Of a stretch of 25,181 bases of DNA, positions 8,501 through 15,612 are shown one piece after another. Every line of letters starts with the position of its first letter. The first letter of the stretch is position 1. The stretch is taken from the NCBI GenBank assembly GCA_051009475.1, contig JBPCWO010000062.1, positions 1 through 25,181 of the forward strand, in the 5' to 3' direction. This DNA is from CAXMNX01 sp051009475. Lineage in GTDB: Bacteria; Pseudomonadota; Alphaproteobacteria; Rhodobacterales; Rhodobacteraceae. The notes under the pieces were generated by a model. That model searched no databases. It saw nothing but the letters and a program-made list of their open reading frames with translations, and was not told the origin of the DNA. The position numbers and the translations under genes were made by a program.

Positions 8501-8846
8501 GCCCGCCCGGCGTGTCGATAGCGCGAGCAAATAATGTTCGTGCCGCGCCCAGGTCGGGAACACTGAATTCGCCTAGTTCCGCCAAGCCCTGGGTCAAGCT
8601 GTCGTCATCCAACATTGCCCATTCACCCAAACGCTTGAAAAGGCGGTTCTGCATCTCGCTAGCTGCAGCCTTGGTGTAGGTCAGGCAAAGAATACTTTGC
8701 GGATCAATGCCTTGCAGCAACAGACGGGCGACGCGGTCGGTTAATACGCGGGTCTTTCCTGACCCGGCGTTTGCCGACAACCATGTTGATGTTGCAGGGT
8801 TCGAAGCGCTGATTTGCACTTGGCCAGCATCGTCATTTCCGGTCAC
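5514..8846 (-). CDS. addA: AddA, helicase-nuclease subunit of the AddAB double-strand break repair enzyme
   Basis: AddA pairs with AddB to resect double-strand ends and load RecA, the role RecBCD has in E. coli. The 1110-residue protein shows UvrD-type helicase motifs in order: Walker A ANAGSGKT at 25-32, LVDEAQDTSPAQW (motif II), VVGDKKQSIYSFQGAD (motif III), MTVHGAKGLESSIV (motif V) and LLYVAMTRAKHW (motif VI). The C-terminal nuclease domain has the catalytic AIDFKSN near residue 1042 (D1042, K1044), so the nuclease looks intact. The start is a GTG at 8846 that overlaps the addB stop (GTGA), giving tight coupling to its partner. Length fits the alphaproteobacterial form. Confidence 0.96.
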   Translation of the reverse strand: MTGNDDAGQVQISASNPATSTWLSANAGSGKTRVLTDRVARLLLQGIDPQSILCLTYTKAAASEMQNRLFKRLGEWAMLDDDSLTQGLAELGEFSVPDLGAARTLFARAIDTPGGLKIQTIHSFCAALLRQFPLEAGVTPQFRELDEIARDRLIEDVLDRLATETPAALTDIALHFSGESLTKLAIQVARSADDFSGVGRSEICALLGVENDLTGQEIVETAIKPGDLEFLSTLPDILRTSTKVSDLSLANKISSLPENASLSVVQALADVLLYGKDARAPFTAKTENIPTKEFREGPFAPYTSRFHQIMAQVEDAFELLRPFYAAEMTQALHGFAAEFNPAYAVAKDSLGVLDFDDLILKARGLLQDQGLAWVLFRLDGGINHILVDEAQDTSPAQWEVIDALAAEITAGKGAREDEPRSFFVVGDKKQSIYSFQGADARAFDLMAEKFAKQLEYGPKLSRQELTHSFRSSPAILKVVDHVFQEEWAAGLGGNTTHHAFHSQLPGRVDLWPKVPRPETLEEPAWNDPVDRRAANDPSIVLADRIAAWIERALDTGTVPGQNGEFRRIVPGDILILVQRRAALFDNIIRSCKRLDLPIAGADRLKVNAELAVRDLLSLLSFLALPEDDLSLATALTSPLFGWSEAELFSVSQGRNGYLWSALRDQEHDFPDSVARLRTFRNKADFLRPYELIELVLTRFGGRRALVARLGPEAEDGINELLSQSLAYERTEVPSLTGFLSRARSEDIEIKRQSDTRGDLIRVMTVHGAKGLESSIVLLPDTIRGSNSRPDTFVRSQEGVPLWNVSAAMAPESIRRAKELSANADAEERQRLLYVAMTRAKHWLIVGGAEIENAPRDNWYDAVAAGLERAGAQSAINGDQAIIRFESGDWNLSGLPESRHLETKIGDISAFPNEDVLVRDRRPKPRAPSDLGGHKSMPGDLGGESETAKLRGSQLHLLFEHLPILPRSDWKRTADQLLDNAASTDVAQLLAEATQCVDAVPEVFSDSSLAEVDIAAHVPTLNSRIGGAIDRLIIKKERIRAIDFKSNAVVPTEQEEVPEGILRQMGAYLEALEQIWPEREISIEVLWTATGQVMVLEHAIVRSALSRSTTS

Positions 8847-11809
8847 GATAGTGGCACCAGAACTATGTCGTCAGTGTCGGCCCATTCGCCGAATCTGGCA
8901 AGCTGATCATAGTCACCTTCCCAGCGAACTTTTTCCATTGCGCGACGAGGCATGTATCCACTCTTGTCTTGGTCGAAGTGATCCAGAAGCTGATGAAGCT
9001 CTCGAAGAATCGTGCTCGTGCGAAAGTCGACTGTTACGCCCTTGATTTCAGTCTCGGCCAAATCGATGTGGTCATCCTTTGTTGAACGGTTGAGCCCTAT
9101 GTGGCCAACAAATGAGACTTCAGCAGGTTCGGTTTCATCGAAACCACCATGCTCTGCCATAACAGCCTCGATCAAAAGCTGGCGCTGATAGTGCCGAACC
9201 TGTTTTGAGGTTGGTGCGCCACCAGATTTATAATCGTAAATTGCCAGACGTCCGTCCATCAAGCGGTCAATGCGATCTGCTTTTCCACGAACGCTAAATG
9301 GGCTGCCAGGCAATTTCATCTCGCCCTTTACTTCGCACCGCAGGCTTTTGACCAAAGACTGCCGCGCCAATTCCTTTTCGGCCAACATCGGCGCGATTGC
9401 GACGAGATGCCCCCGCCAAAGCGCACGGAATTGCGGCCACCGGACAGACTTGAAAAGTTCTTCGTCGGCGAGTGCAAGCAACAGCTTCTCAAATTCGGCT
9501 TGGTTGGCAAATGGCCCTCGGTCAATCAGCCGATTGAGTATTTCATGAAAAACTGTTCCTTTCAGTGCCGCGCTTGGCTCTGGCCGCAGTGGATCCAACG
9601 GTTTCAGCGCAAGAACGTGCTTCGCATAGATAGCGTATGGGTCGCGGATCAGCTTTTCGATCTCGGTGACGGTGTAGGACTTCGGGCGCACCGCCGACAG
9701 GGGGGCAGGGGCAACTCGTTTTCTAGCTGGCACTTCCTGTCCGGGCCGGTCGAGTGCTGCCGCGATTGACAGGTATCGCGTTCCTCTTGTTCGCATTTGA
9801 TCAAGTGCGACTGACCCGTTCTGATCGGGTAGCCCATTCAGCAGGTATGTCAGTCGATTTAGCCAACGAGACGGCACAGTTTCGGACTCGCTATCACGGC
9901 AAGATCTGGAGAGGATGACACTTTCTGCCGCGACAGCCTGCTGATAGTCGTGCGCTGACAGCCCAATTTGACGTTCAGGCAACAACAGGCCGACGCTTCG
10001 GCGCATAGAGCGGCTGAGCCAAGGATCAGGCTCTGGGCGGGCGGGCCAAGTGCCTTCGTTCAGTCCACCAAGAATTACAAGCTCAGCGCCCTGGGCGCGT
10101 GCCTCGAGCGTGCCCCAAATCATAACTTCGGGATGGGCGCCGTCGGGATCGCGAGCGTCATCGGCCTGCAATGCCGCGTCAAGTAATTGCCGGTAGTCAA
10201 AAAGCGTTGCTTTGTAATTGGCAACGGCTTCTTGCGCCAAGCCCTCGCATGCTTCCAGGGCCTTACGGCCGGTTTCTTTGTCCCAAAGATCACCTGATCC
10301 GTCTCCGCTCGGGCCCTGTGCGATCTGTTCCGCCAATGCAATGTGGCGCGCAGAAATAGCCCCCAATGTTGGTGCAACCGGACTGCCAAATGAAGCGATA
10401 ATGTCGATCAACCAAGCGCACCATTCGTCGCGACCGGTTTGCTTTTTCTGGAATTTCTGAATGGCACCCGGGCTGACGATGCCTGTGGCACCTTTACGCA
10501 ACATCAGCTCAAATTCCCGCGTCGTCAAAAGGTGTTCGCCGCGATCGCCACTTCCAGTCCGCGTTAGCGGGTGCTTGAGCAGAGCGACGACATTCTCGGC
10601 GGTCGGCAGCTCGCCCATCATCAATGCGACTTGCCGTAGAAAGCGCCCCGGAGGCGTTAGCGAAAGTGGACGCCCGCCGCTATCATCCGGTTCGATGTTC
10701 CATCGTGCCAGCGCGGCCGCAACTCGTCGCCCCAGCGTTCGATCCGGCGTAATTAAAGCGGCGGTCTGTTCGTTCGAAACTGCTTCGCGCAACGCGACGG
10801 CTATGGCCTGGGCTTCGTCCCGTTGTTGAGGCGCTTCAATAAGGGAGAGATTCTTGGTTACAGGTATCAAATCGCCAATTTCCGGACCCTCGCGGCGCCA
10901 TTGACGGGTTACCGGGGCAGGGCGAAGCGATAGCGAGATTAGCTGGTTGCGCGCGGCGTCCGGCACAGTTGTTGGCCAAGTCAGCACGTCGCTTGGTGCT
11001 AGCCCGAGACTCTTCAAAATTACAGCAAACCGATACTGCGGATGATCCTCCAGCGGTTGATCGCAGTCAGTGAGCAGGCTCCAAACATGCTTTGGCATGC
11101 TGTTGTCAAAACCCGGCAAAATAATTGCACCTTGCGGCAAACTTGCGACCGACTTCATCAACTCGAATGTTGTTCCGCGTGAACCCGTTGAACCGACTAC
11201 CAGCACGGGCGTCTCCGGCGGTCTGAATCGCCACGTTTCAACTACCATCTCCGTCGCCGCGCGCCGCCGCGCTTCCAAATCCTGAGACGAGGCCCCAGTT
11301 TCGGCGAGGTAGGCTTGCACGATGCGAAAAAACTGCAGCGAGCGCACCCAATGCTCAGAATGATCTCCGACATCTAAATTCAGAATTTCATTTGGCGAGA
11401 CACCTTCACTATGCAACTCATCCAGCAACCCGGCTAGACTGTCGGCCAGATCAAAAAGTGCAGATCGCGGGGCAGGCGCCGCACCGCTTTCCAAGAGCGG
11501 CTCGATCAACCTTGCAAGGTCCAATTTCCGTTGAAGGTCTGGCACAACATCCGGCAATTCCGCGGTAGGTATCAAACGGCCTGCTTCGGTTATCAAGTCA
11601 ATGCGCGGCAACAGCCTTGCCGGGCCAGACTGGAGTAGGGACACCAATCGGCGGCGCATTCGCTGAGTATTTACAATAATTTGAACGCGCGCCAACGCTT
11701 CGGGCGGCTGGTCGGCAATTCGATTCAGGATTCCGTCGACGACAGCGGCAGGAAAATCTGCTCCGGGCGGCACGCCAAATACACGTGAGCCAGTGGTCGG
11801 ATCAAACAC
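8843..11809 (-). CDS. addB: AddB, second helicase-like/nuclease subunit of AddAB
   Basis: The 988-residue product matches the alphaproteobacterial type of AddB. Its N-terminal region (RVFGVPPGADFPAAVVDGI) is a degenerate helicase-like fold. The C-terminal RecB-family nuclease domain shows GKADRIDRLMDGRLAIYDYKSG, with the catalytic D859 and K861. AddB is thought to recognise Chi-like sequences and supplies a second nuclease site. I did not find the four-cysteine iron-sulfur pattern known from Bacillus AddB. The GTG start at 11809 overlaps the end of the upstream nucleotidyltransferase by 8 bases, and the stop overlaps the addA start, so addB is locked into the operon on both sides. Confidence 0.94.
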   Translation of the reverse strand: MFDPTTGSRVFGVPPGADFPAAVVDGILNRIADQPPEALARVQIIVNTQRMRRRLVSLLQSGPARLLPRIDLITEAGRLIPTAELPDVVPDLQRKLDLARLIEPLLESGAAPAPRSALFDLADSLAGLLDELHSEGVSPNEILNLDVGDHSEHWVRSLQFFRIVQAYLAETGASSQDLEARRRAATEMVVETWRFRPPETPVLVVGSTGSRGTTFELMKSVASLPQGAIILPGFDNSMPKHVWSLLTDCDQPLEDHPQYRFAVILKSLGLAPSDVLTWPTTVPDAARNQLISLSLRPAPVTRQWRREGPEIGDLIPVTKNLSLIEAPQQRDEAQAIAVALREAVSNEQTAALITPDRTLGRRVAAALARWNIEPDDSGGRPLSLTPPGRFLRQVALMMGELPTAENVVALLKHPLTRTGSGDRGEHLLTTREFELMLRKGATGIVSPGAIQKFQKKQTGRDEWCAWLIDIIASFGSPVAPTLGAISARHIALAEQIAQGPSGDGSGDLWDKETGRKALEACEGLAQEAVANYKATLFDYRQLLDAALQADDARDPDGAHPEVMIWGTLEARAQGAELVILGGLNEGTWPARPEPDPWLSRSMRRSVGLLLPERQIGLSAHDYQQAVAAESVILSRSCRDSESETVPSRWLNRLTYLLNGLPDQNGSVALDQMRTRGTRYLSIAAALDRPGQEVPARKRVAPAPLSAVRPKSYTVTEIEKLIRDPYAIYAKHVLALKPLDPLRPEPSAALKGTVFHEILNRLIDRGPFANQAEFEKLLLALADEELFKSVRWPQFRALWRGHLVAIAPMLAEKELARQSLVKSLRCEVKGEMKLPGSPFSVRGKADRIDRLMDGRLAIYDYKSGGAPTSKQVRHYQRQLLIEAVMAEHGGFDETEPAEVSFVGHIGLNRSTKDDHIDLAETEIKGVTVDFRTSTILRELHQLLDHFDQDKSGYMPRRAMEKVRWEGDYDQLARFGEWADTDDIVLVPLS

Positions 11810-12485
11810 GACCGGATTCTTTCATCTGTTCCGCCAGCGTCAATCCTTCCGGAGTTCCAATGTCGCACCATTGACCGGAGTAAATGGCTCCGTATAGAGC
11901 GCCGTCTTTTTCCAACGCGTCCCAGTACATATTCAGAGAAAACGCCTTTAAGGAAATGCTGGCCAATCCTTCAGTTCTAATTATCTGAGCGCCGGTATAG
12001 ATCAACGATCCGCCCCGCGTGAGCCGACCGTTTTCGATGGAAAAATCGCCGCTACCCACGCGACCTTTAGCGCGGCCAGATGGCACCAACAACAGCAGAG
12101 CCTGCATGTGATCTTGCCATGCATTTGACAATTCAGTCAGAGGGTTGGCGCCGAGCCAGCCGGCATCAGGATTCAAAGTGAAAGTAGGTGATAATAGCAA
12201 GTGATTGGCGGCACGAAGCCCCCCGCCGGTATCTAGGATTTCCGGCTCTTCTCGGCAGACCGAAACACCTAGACGTTCAAGGTGAGGTTCAATTTTGTCA
12301 CTCAGATAATGGGTATTGGCGGCTATTTTCCGGATGCCCGCATCTCGGGCCAGATCGACTGCGTAATCAACCATTGGCCGCCCAGAAAGCGGCAACATTG
12401 GCTTTGGCATATCGTTTGTCAGCCCGGCCATTCTCGTGCCAAAGCCAGCAGCAAAGATCATTAGCGAAATTTCGCTCGCATTCAT
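11802..12485 (-). CDS. murU: Nucleotidyltransferase, probable MurNAc-1-phosphate uridylyltransferase (MurU)
   Basis: A 227-residue sugar-phosphate nucleotidyltransferase with the nucleotide-binding loop FAAGFGTRM at 11-19 and the KPMLPLSGRPM motif from residue 28. MurU converts MurNAc-1-phosphate to UDP-MurNAc in the cell-wall recycling route that bypasses fosfomycin-sensitive MurA, first described in Pseudomonas putida, where MurU is about this size. The adjacent AmgK-type kinase makes the substrate, which is what favours MurU over a generic NDP-sugar synthase. The ATG overlaps the kinase stop (ATGA) and the stop overlaps the addB start by 8 bases. Confidence in the enzyme class is high and in the exact sugar moderate. 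Confidence 0.82.
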   Translation of the reverse strand: MNASEISLMIFAAGFGTRMAGLTNDMPKPMLPLSGRPMVDYAVDLARDAGIRKIAANTHYLSDKIEPHLERLGVSVCREEPEILDTGGGLRAANHLLLSPTFTLNPDAGWLGANPLTELSNAWQDHMQALLLLVPSGRAKGRVGSGDFSIENGRLTRGGSLIYTGAQIIRTEGLASISLKAFSLNMYWDALEKDGALYGAIYSGQWCDIGTPEGLTLAEQMKESGRV

Positions 12486-13465
12486 GTCCGTAGCTCGCTC
12501 AATAGTTTGGCATTCGGCTCAGGTATCATTTCAGAAAGAATTGGACAGTTATCGGCAAATACCTGATGCGACAAACACTCCAATAAATAGCTATAAACCC
12601 TCGCGAGAGAATCCAGGTGCTGGGACTTCCCATATCGAGACGCAGACCGTGCGAATATGCCTAGGATTCTGAGATTGCGCTGGGCACCTAAAACGGCGAC
12701 CGCGCGCGAAATACTTTCTACCGAGTCCGAAGTTTTGGCAGCATAAACTTCGATCATCTCGGCACGCAGGGCTCGCGGCACAGCAACTCGCGCGTCAGTC
12801 AAAAGAGACATCAAGTCATAAACTGGGTGGGTCAGTATCGCATCTTGATAGTCAAGAAAACCCAGCCTGAGGACACCTTTCTGATCGCTGAGCCACATCA
12901 GGTTATCAGCGTGAAAATCTCTAAGAGAAACAGTCGGTTCTGTCCTCAGTAATTCCTCTAAAGCGGATTCAAGCACGATACGGAACTGGGCCAGCGCAGT
13001 GCGGTTTGCGTGGGGATACCATTCGCCAACCATCGTCGTAGCTTCGGCCATTTGTCGGGCAGAAGGTCTAATCAGCCCCGGATGTGATGCATCGCGAATG
13101 ATAAGCAGGGCATCAATTGCAAGATTATAATATTCACGCTGCCGTTCTGGATAAAGTTGAATTAACCCAGCCAGTTTCTCATCGCCAAAATCTTGTAGCA
13201 GCACCAGTCCCTGGTCTACTTGCGCATCGAACACCTTGGGTGCGGAAAGACCGCACGCAGCCAACCAATTCGTCATTGAAAGGAACGCAGCCGTGGAACG
13301 ATCGACGGCCGGATCTGCATCCATCAAAACTGCTCGCGTTCCATCCCGTCTCGCCAGGCGCAAAAATCTCCGCGCCGAAAGGTCGCCCGCCATCTTGTGG
13401 ATAGTTGCATGTGCCCACCCAGCGTTGCTCAAAAAATCAACAATATGTTGCTCCCGCTCAGTCAT
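12482..13465 (-). CDS. amgK: Phosphotransferase, probable anomeric MurNAc/GlcNAc kinase (AmgK)
   Basis: A 327-residue member of the aminoglycoside-phosphotransferase/choline-kinase fold. The catalytic loop is LRDFHADNLMWL, with the presumed base D187, and the metal-binding segment is LGFLDYQD (205-208). AmgK phosphorylates MurNAc and GlcNAc at the anomeric carbon, feeding MurU. The assignment comes from the fold plus the directly adjacent murU; in many proteobacteria the pair stands next to tsaE exactly as here. The start ATG lies inside the end of tsaE (8-base overlap, 13458-13465), and the stop overlaps the murU start by 4 bases. An antibiotic-resistance role is unlikely in this setting. 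Confidence 0.82.
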   Translation of the reverse strand: MTEREQHIVDFLSNAGWAHATIHKMAGDLSARRFLRLARRDGTRAVLMDADPAVDRSTAAFLSMTNWLAACGLSAPKVFDAQVDQGLVLLQDFGDEKLAGLIQLYPERQREYYNLAIDALLIIRDASHPGLIRPSARQMAEATTMVGEWYPHANRTALAQFRIVLESALEELLRTEPTVSLRDFHADNLMWLSDQKGVLRLGFLDYQDAILTHPVYDLMSLLTDARVAVPRALRAEMIEVYAAKTSDSVESISRAVAVLGAQRNLRILGIFARSASRYGKSQHLDSLARVYSYLLECLSHQVFADNCPILSEMIPEPNAKLLSELRT

Positions 13466-13934
13466 CAGGCATTGAAATTAACTTTACCAGATGCTCGGGC
13501 CCAGTCGCACGCAAAACACGCCCACTTTCACGCAAATCAAATCGAAGACAAAGCGCGTCCGCAGGAGCAACATTGCCCAAACGATCCGGCCACTCAATAA
13601 GTATCAGTGCCTTCCCAAAAGCCTCTTCAAGACCAAGCTCGACCAAATCGTCTTCAGATCCAATACGGTAAAGATCCGCGTGCCAGATCTCGAGCAATCC
13701 AGCCTGGTAGGTTTGGACCAGCGTATAAGTTGGCGAAGGGACATCTTCCACGACGCCGACATCTGCGAGTTTTGCTTGAATAAGGGCACGGGCGAAATGA
13801 GTTTTCCCGGCGCCAAGATTGCCTTCAAGTAAAATGCAGTCTCCTGCACCGACATTCGGTGCCAACCGCAGCGCGCAGGCGACGGTATCATCAGCGGTAG
13901 GAACGATAAGCTCGACAATATCGGCAGCTGGCAT
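13458..13934 (-). CDS. tsaE: TsaE, ATPase for tRNA t6A37 modification
   Basis: TsaE (formerly YjeE) is the small P-loop ATPase that works with TsaB, TsaC and TsaD to make N6-threonylcarbamoyladenosine at position 37 of ANN-decoding tRNAs. The 158-residue product shows Walker A GNLGAGKT at 38-45, then SPTYTLVQTY, HADLYRI and LILIEWPDRLG, the usual order in the family. The ATG at 13934 gives the normal length. It follows the PAS gene by 42 bases and overlaps the kinase gene by 8. Its pathway partner tsaD lies at the other end of this window, in a different operon. Confidence 0.96.
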   Translation of the reverse strand: MPAADIVELIVPTADDTVACALRLAPNVGAGDCILLEGNLGAGKTHFARALIQAKLADVGVVEDVPSPTYTLVQTYQAGLLEIWHADLYRIGSEDDLVELGLEEAFGKALILIEWPDRLGNVAPADALCLRFDLRESGRVLRATGPEHLVKLISMPDD

Positions 13935-13976
13935 AGCCGCATTCTGGCGATCGGTCTGACTGGCTGCAAGATATGT

Positions 13977-15524
13977 TTATACGGCTTCGAGCAGGCGTTT
14001 TTCAGTTTCGCCCTCATCGCCGACTACCCGGAAAACAACCTGCGTGTTTCCGCCGTTCAAAGGAATGAATCGGCACTCAACAGCGCATCCATTTTTGAGT
14101 CTGGTCTTTGCCGCCCATTCTGCACGGTCTTTCTGGTCTACCGCGAATTCCCGAAAATCACCCCAAATAGGCGTCGGTAAGGAATTTTTCTGCCAAAGCC
14201 ACGTTGCATCAACAAGTGACGTTTCCTGAATTGAGGAATCAGGATCGACGGACCAAAGCCTTCGGTAGGAATCATTCGCCTGCACCATCGCTCCGGTTTG
14301 CGAGAATAACGCGGTCGCGTCTTCCATATTGTCGAGCAGTGACTGTCCGATCTCAATTTCTCTTCGGAAGTTTCGGGTCAGCGACATTTCTGCGCTGATA
14401 TCTTCGACGAGAAATGCAATTGCGCCATCGGGATGCGGACGCCCCGTCACTCGGTAAGTCAAGCTTCCCGGCAGCGACCATGTCTCAAGATAAGTTCCAT
14501 CAACTGCCGCCGCTTCAAGATCTGCGATCGATTTTCGCCAGTTACGATAATCCTTAGGTTCTGGAATCATCCGCTTTTCGCGTAATTTATCCAGGACTTC
14601 GGTAAGGCTAGGTTTTGCGGCCAGAAAGCCGACAGGCAGTCGTGTCAGTTCGGTTAGAGCGGGATTGAATAACGCCAGATTTCGCGATCGATCGAATATC
14701 GCAAGCCCGGTTGTCAGTTGGGCGAATGTTTTGGTCAGTGTTTGCATGAAGTCGCGAAGTTGGGCCTCGGCTCTGACGGCGGAATTGGCATCGGACGCGG
14801 TAAATAGAGTGTCGGATCCAATCGGAATTTGATGGCATTCAAACCATCGCGGAGATTCTTCGTCTTTGATCCTCAGGGGTTCTCGGGTCGGTGCACCACG
14901 TTGTAAACCCTCAAATAATCGCGGCAACGGCCACTCTGCGGCACGCCTAGCACCATACTTCTGCTGAACAAGTGAGTGATAGGCGCCATTCACCCATACA
15001 GGAGTTCCATTTGGGGCTTCTCGCCAGACAAGATAAGGTGCCAGTTTCAAAATCTCGCGAAGAGTTTCGAGTTCGGAGTCCTGTGCTGAAAGAAAATGGA
15101 GGTCCTCTGAGCCCGCTGCGGGTTTCATCCGACTGGATATACTAAGCTGGATTGTCTCGGCTGCCATCTTGGCAACGGCTTGAGCGCATCCGTCACGCGA
15201 TATGGCGCTTCTTGATTTGCAGCTTCTGTCAAATTCAACCAGACCATCTGCGCCCTCAAAGCTGGCGTGCAACGCACGCATTAGTGCACTTTCCTCCAGT
15301 TCATTTGAACCGAAGTGTGCCAACAGTCGGCGCGCTGGGAAATTGGCGTCAACGAGAACGCCCTTTCGAATCAGAAACACCAGTGTGTCTCCAAAGAATT
15401 CCGGGCCCACGACGCTAAGCGGCGCAAGAGTATTTCGCTTACGTAAAACTGAAATGGCGATAAGTGCTGCGATGAACGCGCTAACACCAAACATAGCAGC
15501 GTCTGTTAACTGATAAAGCAGCAA
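13977..15524 (-). CDS. divL: DivL-like membrane-anchored multi-PAS protein without kinase domain
   Basis: A 515-residue protein with one N-terminal membrane helix (about residues 11-27) followed by about four PAS-like segments: roughly 40-130, 150-245 (LAPYLVWREAPNGTPVWVNG), 255-375 (LTTGLAIFDRSRNLALFNP, then YRVTGRPHPDGAIAFLVEDI) and 380-505. No H-box, N-box or ATP-binding G-boxes occur, so it cannot be a working histidine kinase. The third segment resembles the PAS-C region of Caulobacter DivL, from memory. In Rhodobacter capsulatus a PAS protein called DivL tunes the CckA-ChpT-CtrA phosphorelay, and I recall its gene lying near the regB locus. A TTG start at 15524 is chosen because GGGGGA lies 6 bases upstream; an in-frame ATG at 15494 lacks a ribosome site. 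A perfect CtrA box sits 44 bases upstream. The PAS identity is firm; the DivL name is inferred. Confidence 0.65.
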   Translation of the reverse strand: MLLYQLTDAAMFGVSAFIAALIAISVLRKRNTLAPLSVVGPEFFGDTLVFLIRKGVLVDANFPARRLLAHFGSNELEESALMRALHASFEGADGLVEFDRSCKSRSAISRDGCAQAVAKMAAETIQLSISSRMKPAAGSEDLHFLSAQDSELETLREILKLAPYLVWREAPNGTPVWVNGAYHSLVQQKYGARRAAEWPLPRLFEGLQRGAPTREPLRIKDEESPRWFECHQIPIGSDTLFTASDANSAVRAEAQLRDFMQTLTKTFAQLTTGLAIFDRSRNLALFNPALTELTRLPVGFLAAKPSLTEVLDKLREKRMIPEPKDYRNWRKSIADLEAAAVDGTYLETWSLPGSLTYRVTGRPHPDGAIAFLVEDISAEMSLTRNFRREIEIGQSLLDNMEDATALFSQTGAMVQANDSYRRLWSVDPDSSIQETSLVDATWLWQKNSLPTPIWGDFREFAVDQKDRAEWAAKTRLKNGCAVECRFIPLNGGNTQVVFRVVGDEGETEKRLLEAV

Positions 15525-15568
15525 GCGACGTCCCCCGATGCCAGCGAATCCAATGTGTGCGGCGATGG

Positions 15569-15584
15569 TTAACGTTCAATTAAC
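15569..15584 (-). promoter_or_regulatory. CtrA binding site (TTAA-N7-TTAA) upstream of the divL-like gene
   Basis: TTAA at 15569-15572 and TTAA at 15580-15583 are separated by exactly 7 bases (CGTTCAA). Each strand also carries the C that follows the second half-site in the full consensus TTAA-N7-TTAAC, so the site matches on both strands. It lies in the 88-base gap between the regB stop and the TTG start of the PAS gene. I see no clean -10 at a fixed distance, so the start site is undefined. A GANTC (CcrM methylation) sequence, GAATC at 15546-15550, lies between the box and the gene. Confidence 0.7.
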
Positions 15585-15612
15585 TGGCCGGAGAATTCCG
15601 CTCTGAAAGACA

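Noticed and set aside
12482..13465. Aminoglycoside resistance phosphotransferase
   Set aside because: The fold matches, but the adjacent murU and tsaE and the chromosomal operon context point to a cell-wall sugar kinase.
13977..15524. PAS protein as a complete sensor histidine kinase
   Set aside because: No H-box or ATP-binding motifs are present, and no kinase domain follows in any frame before tsaE.
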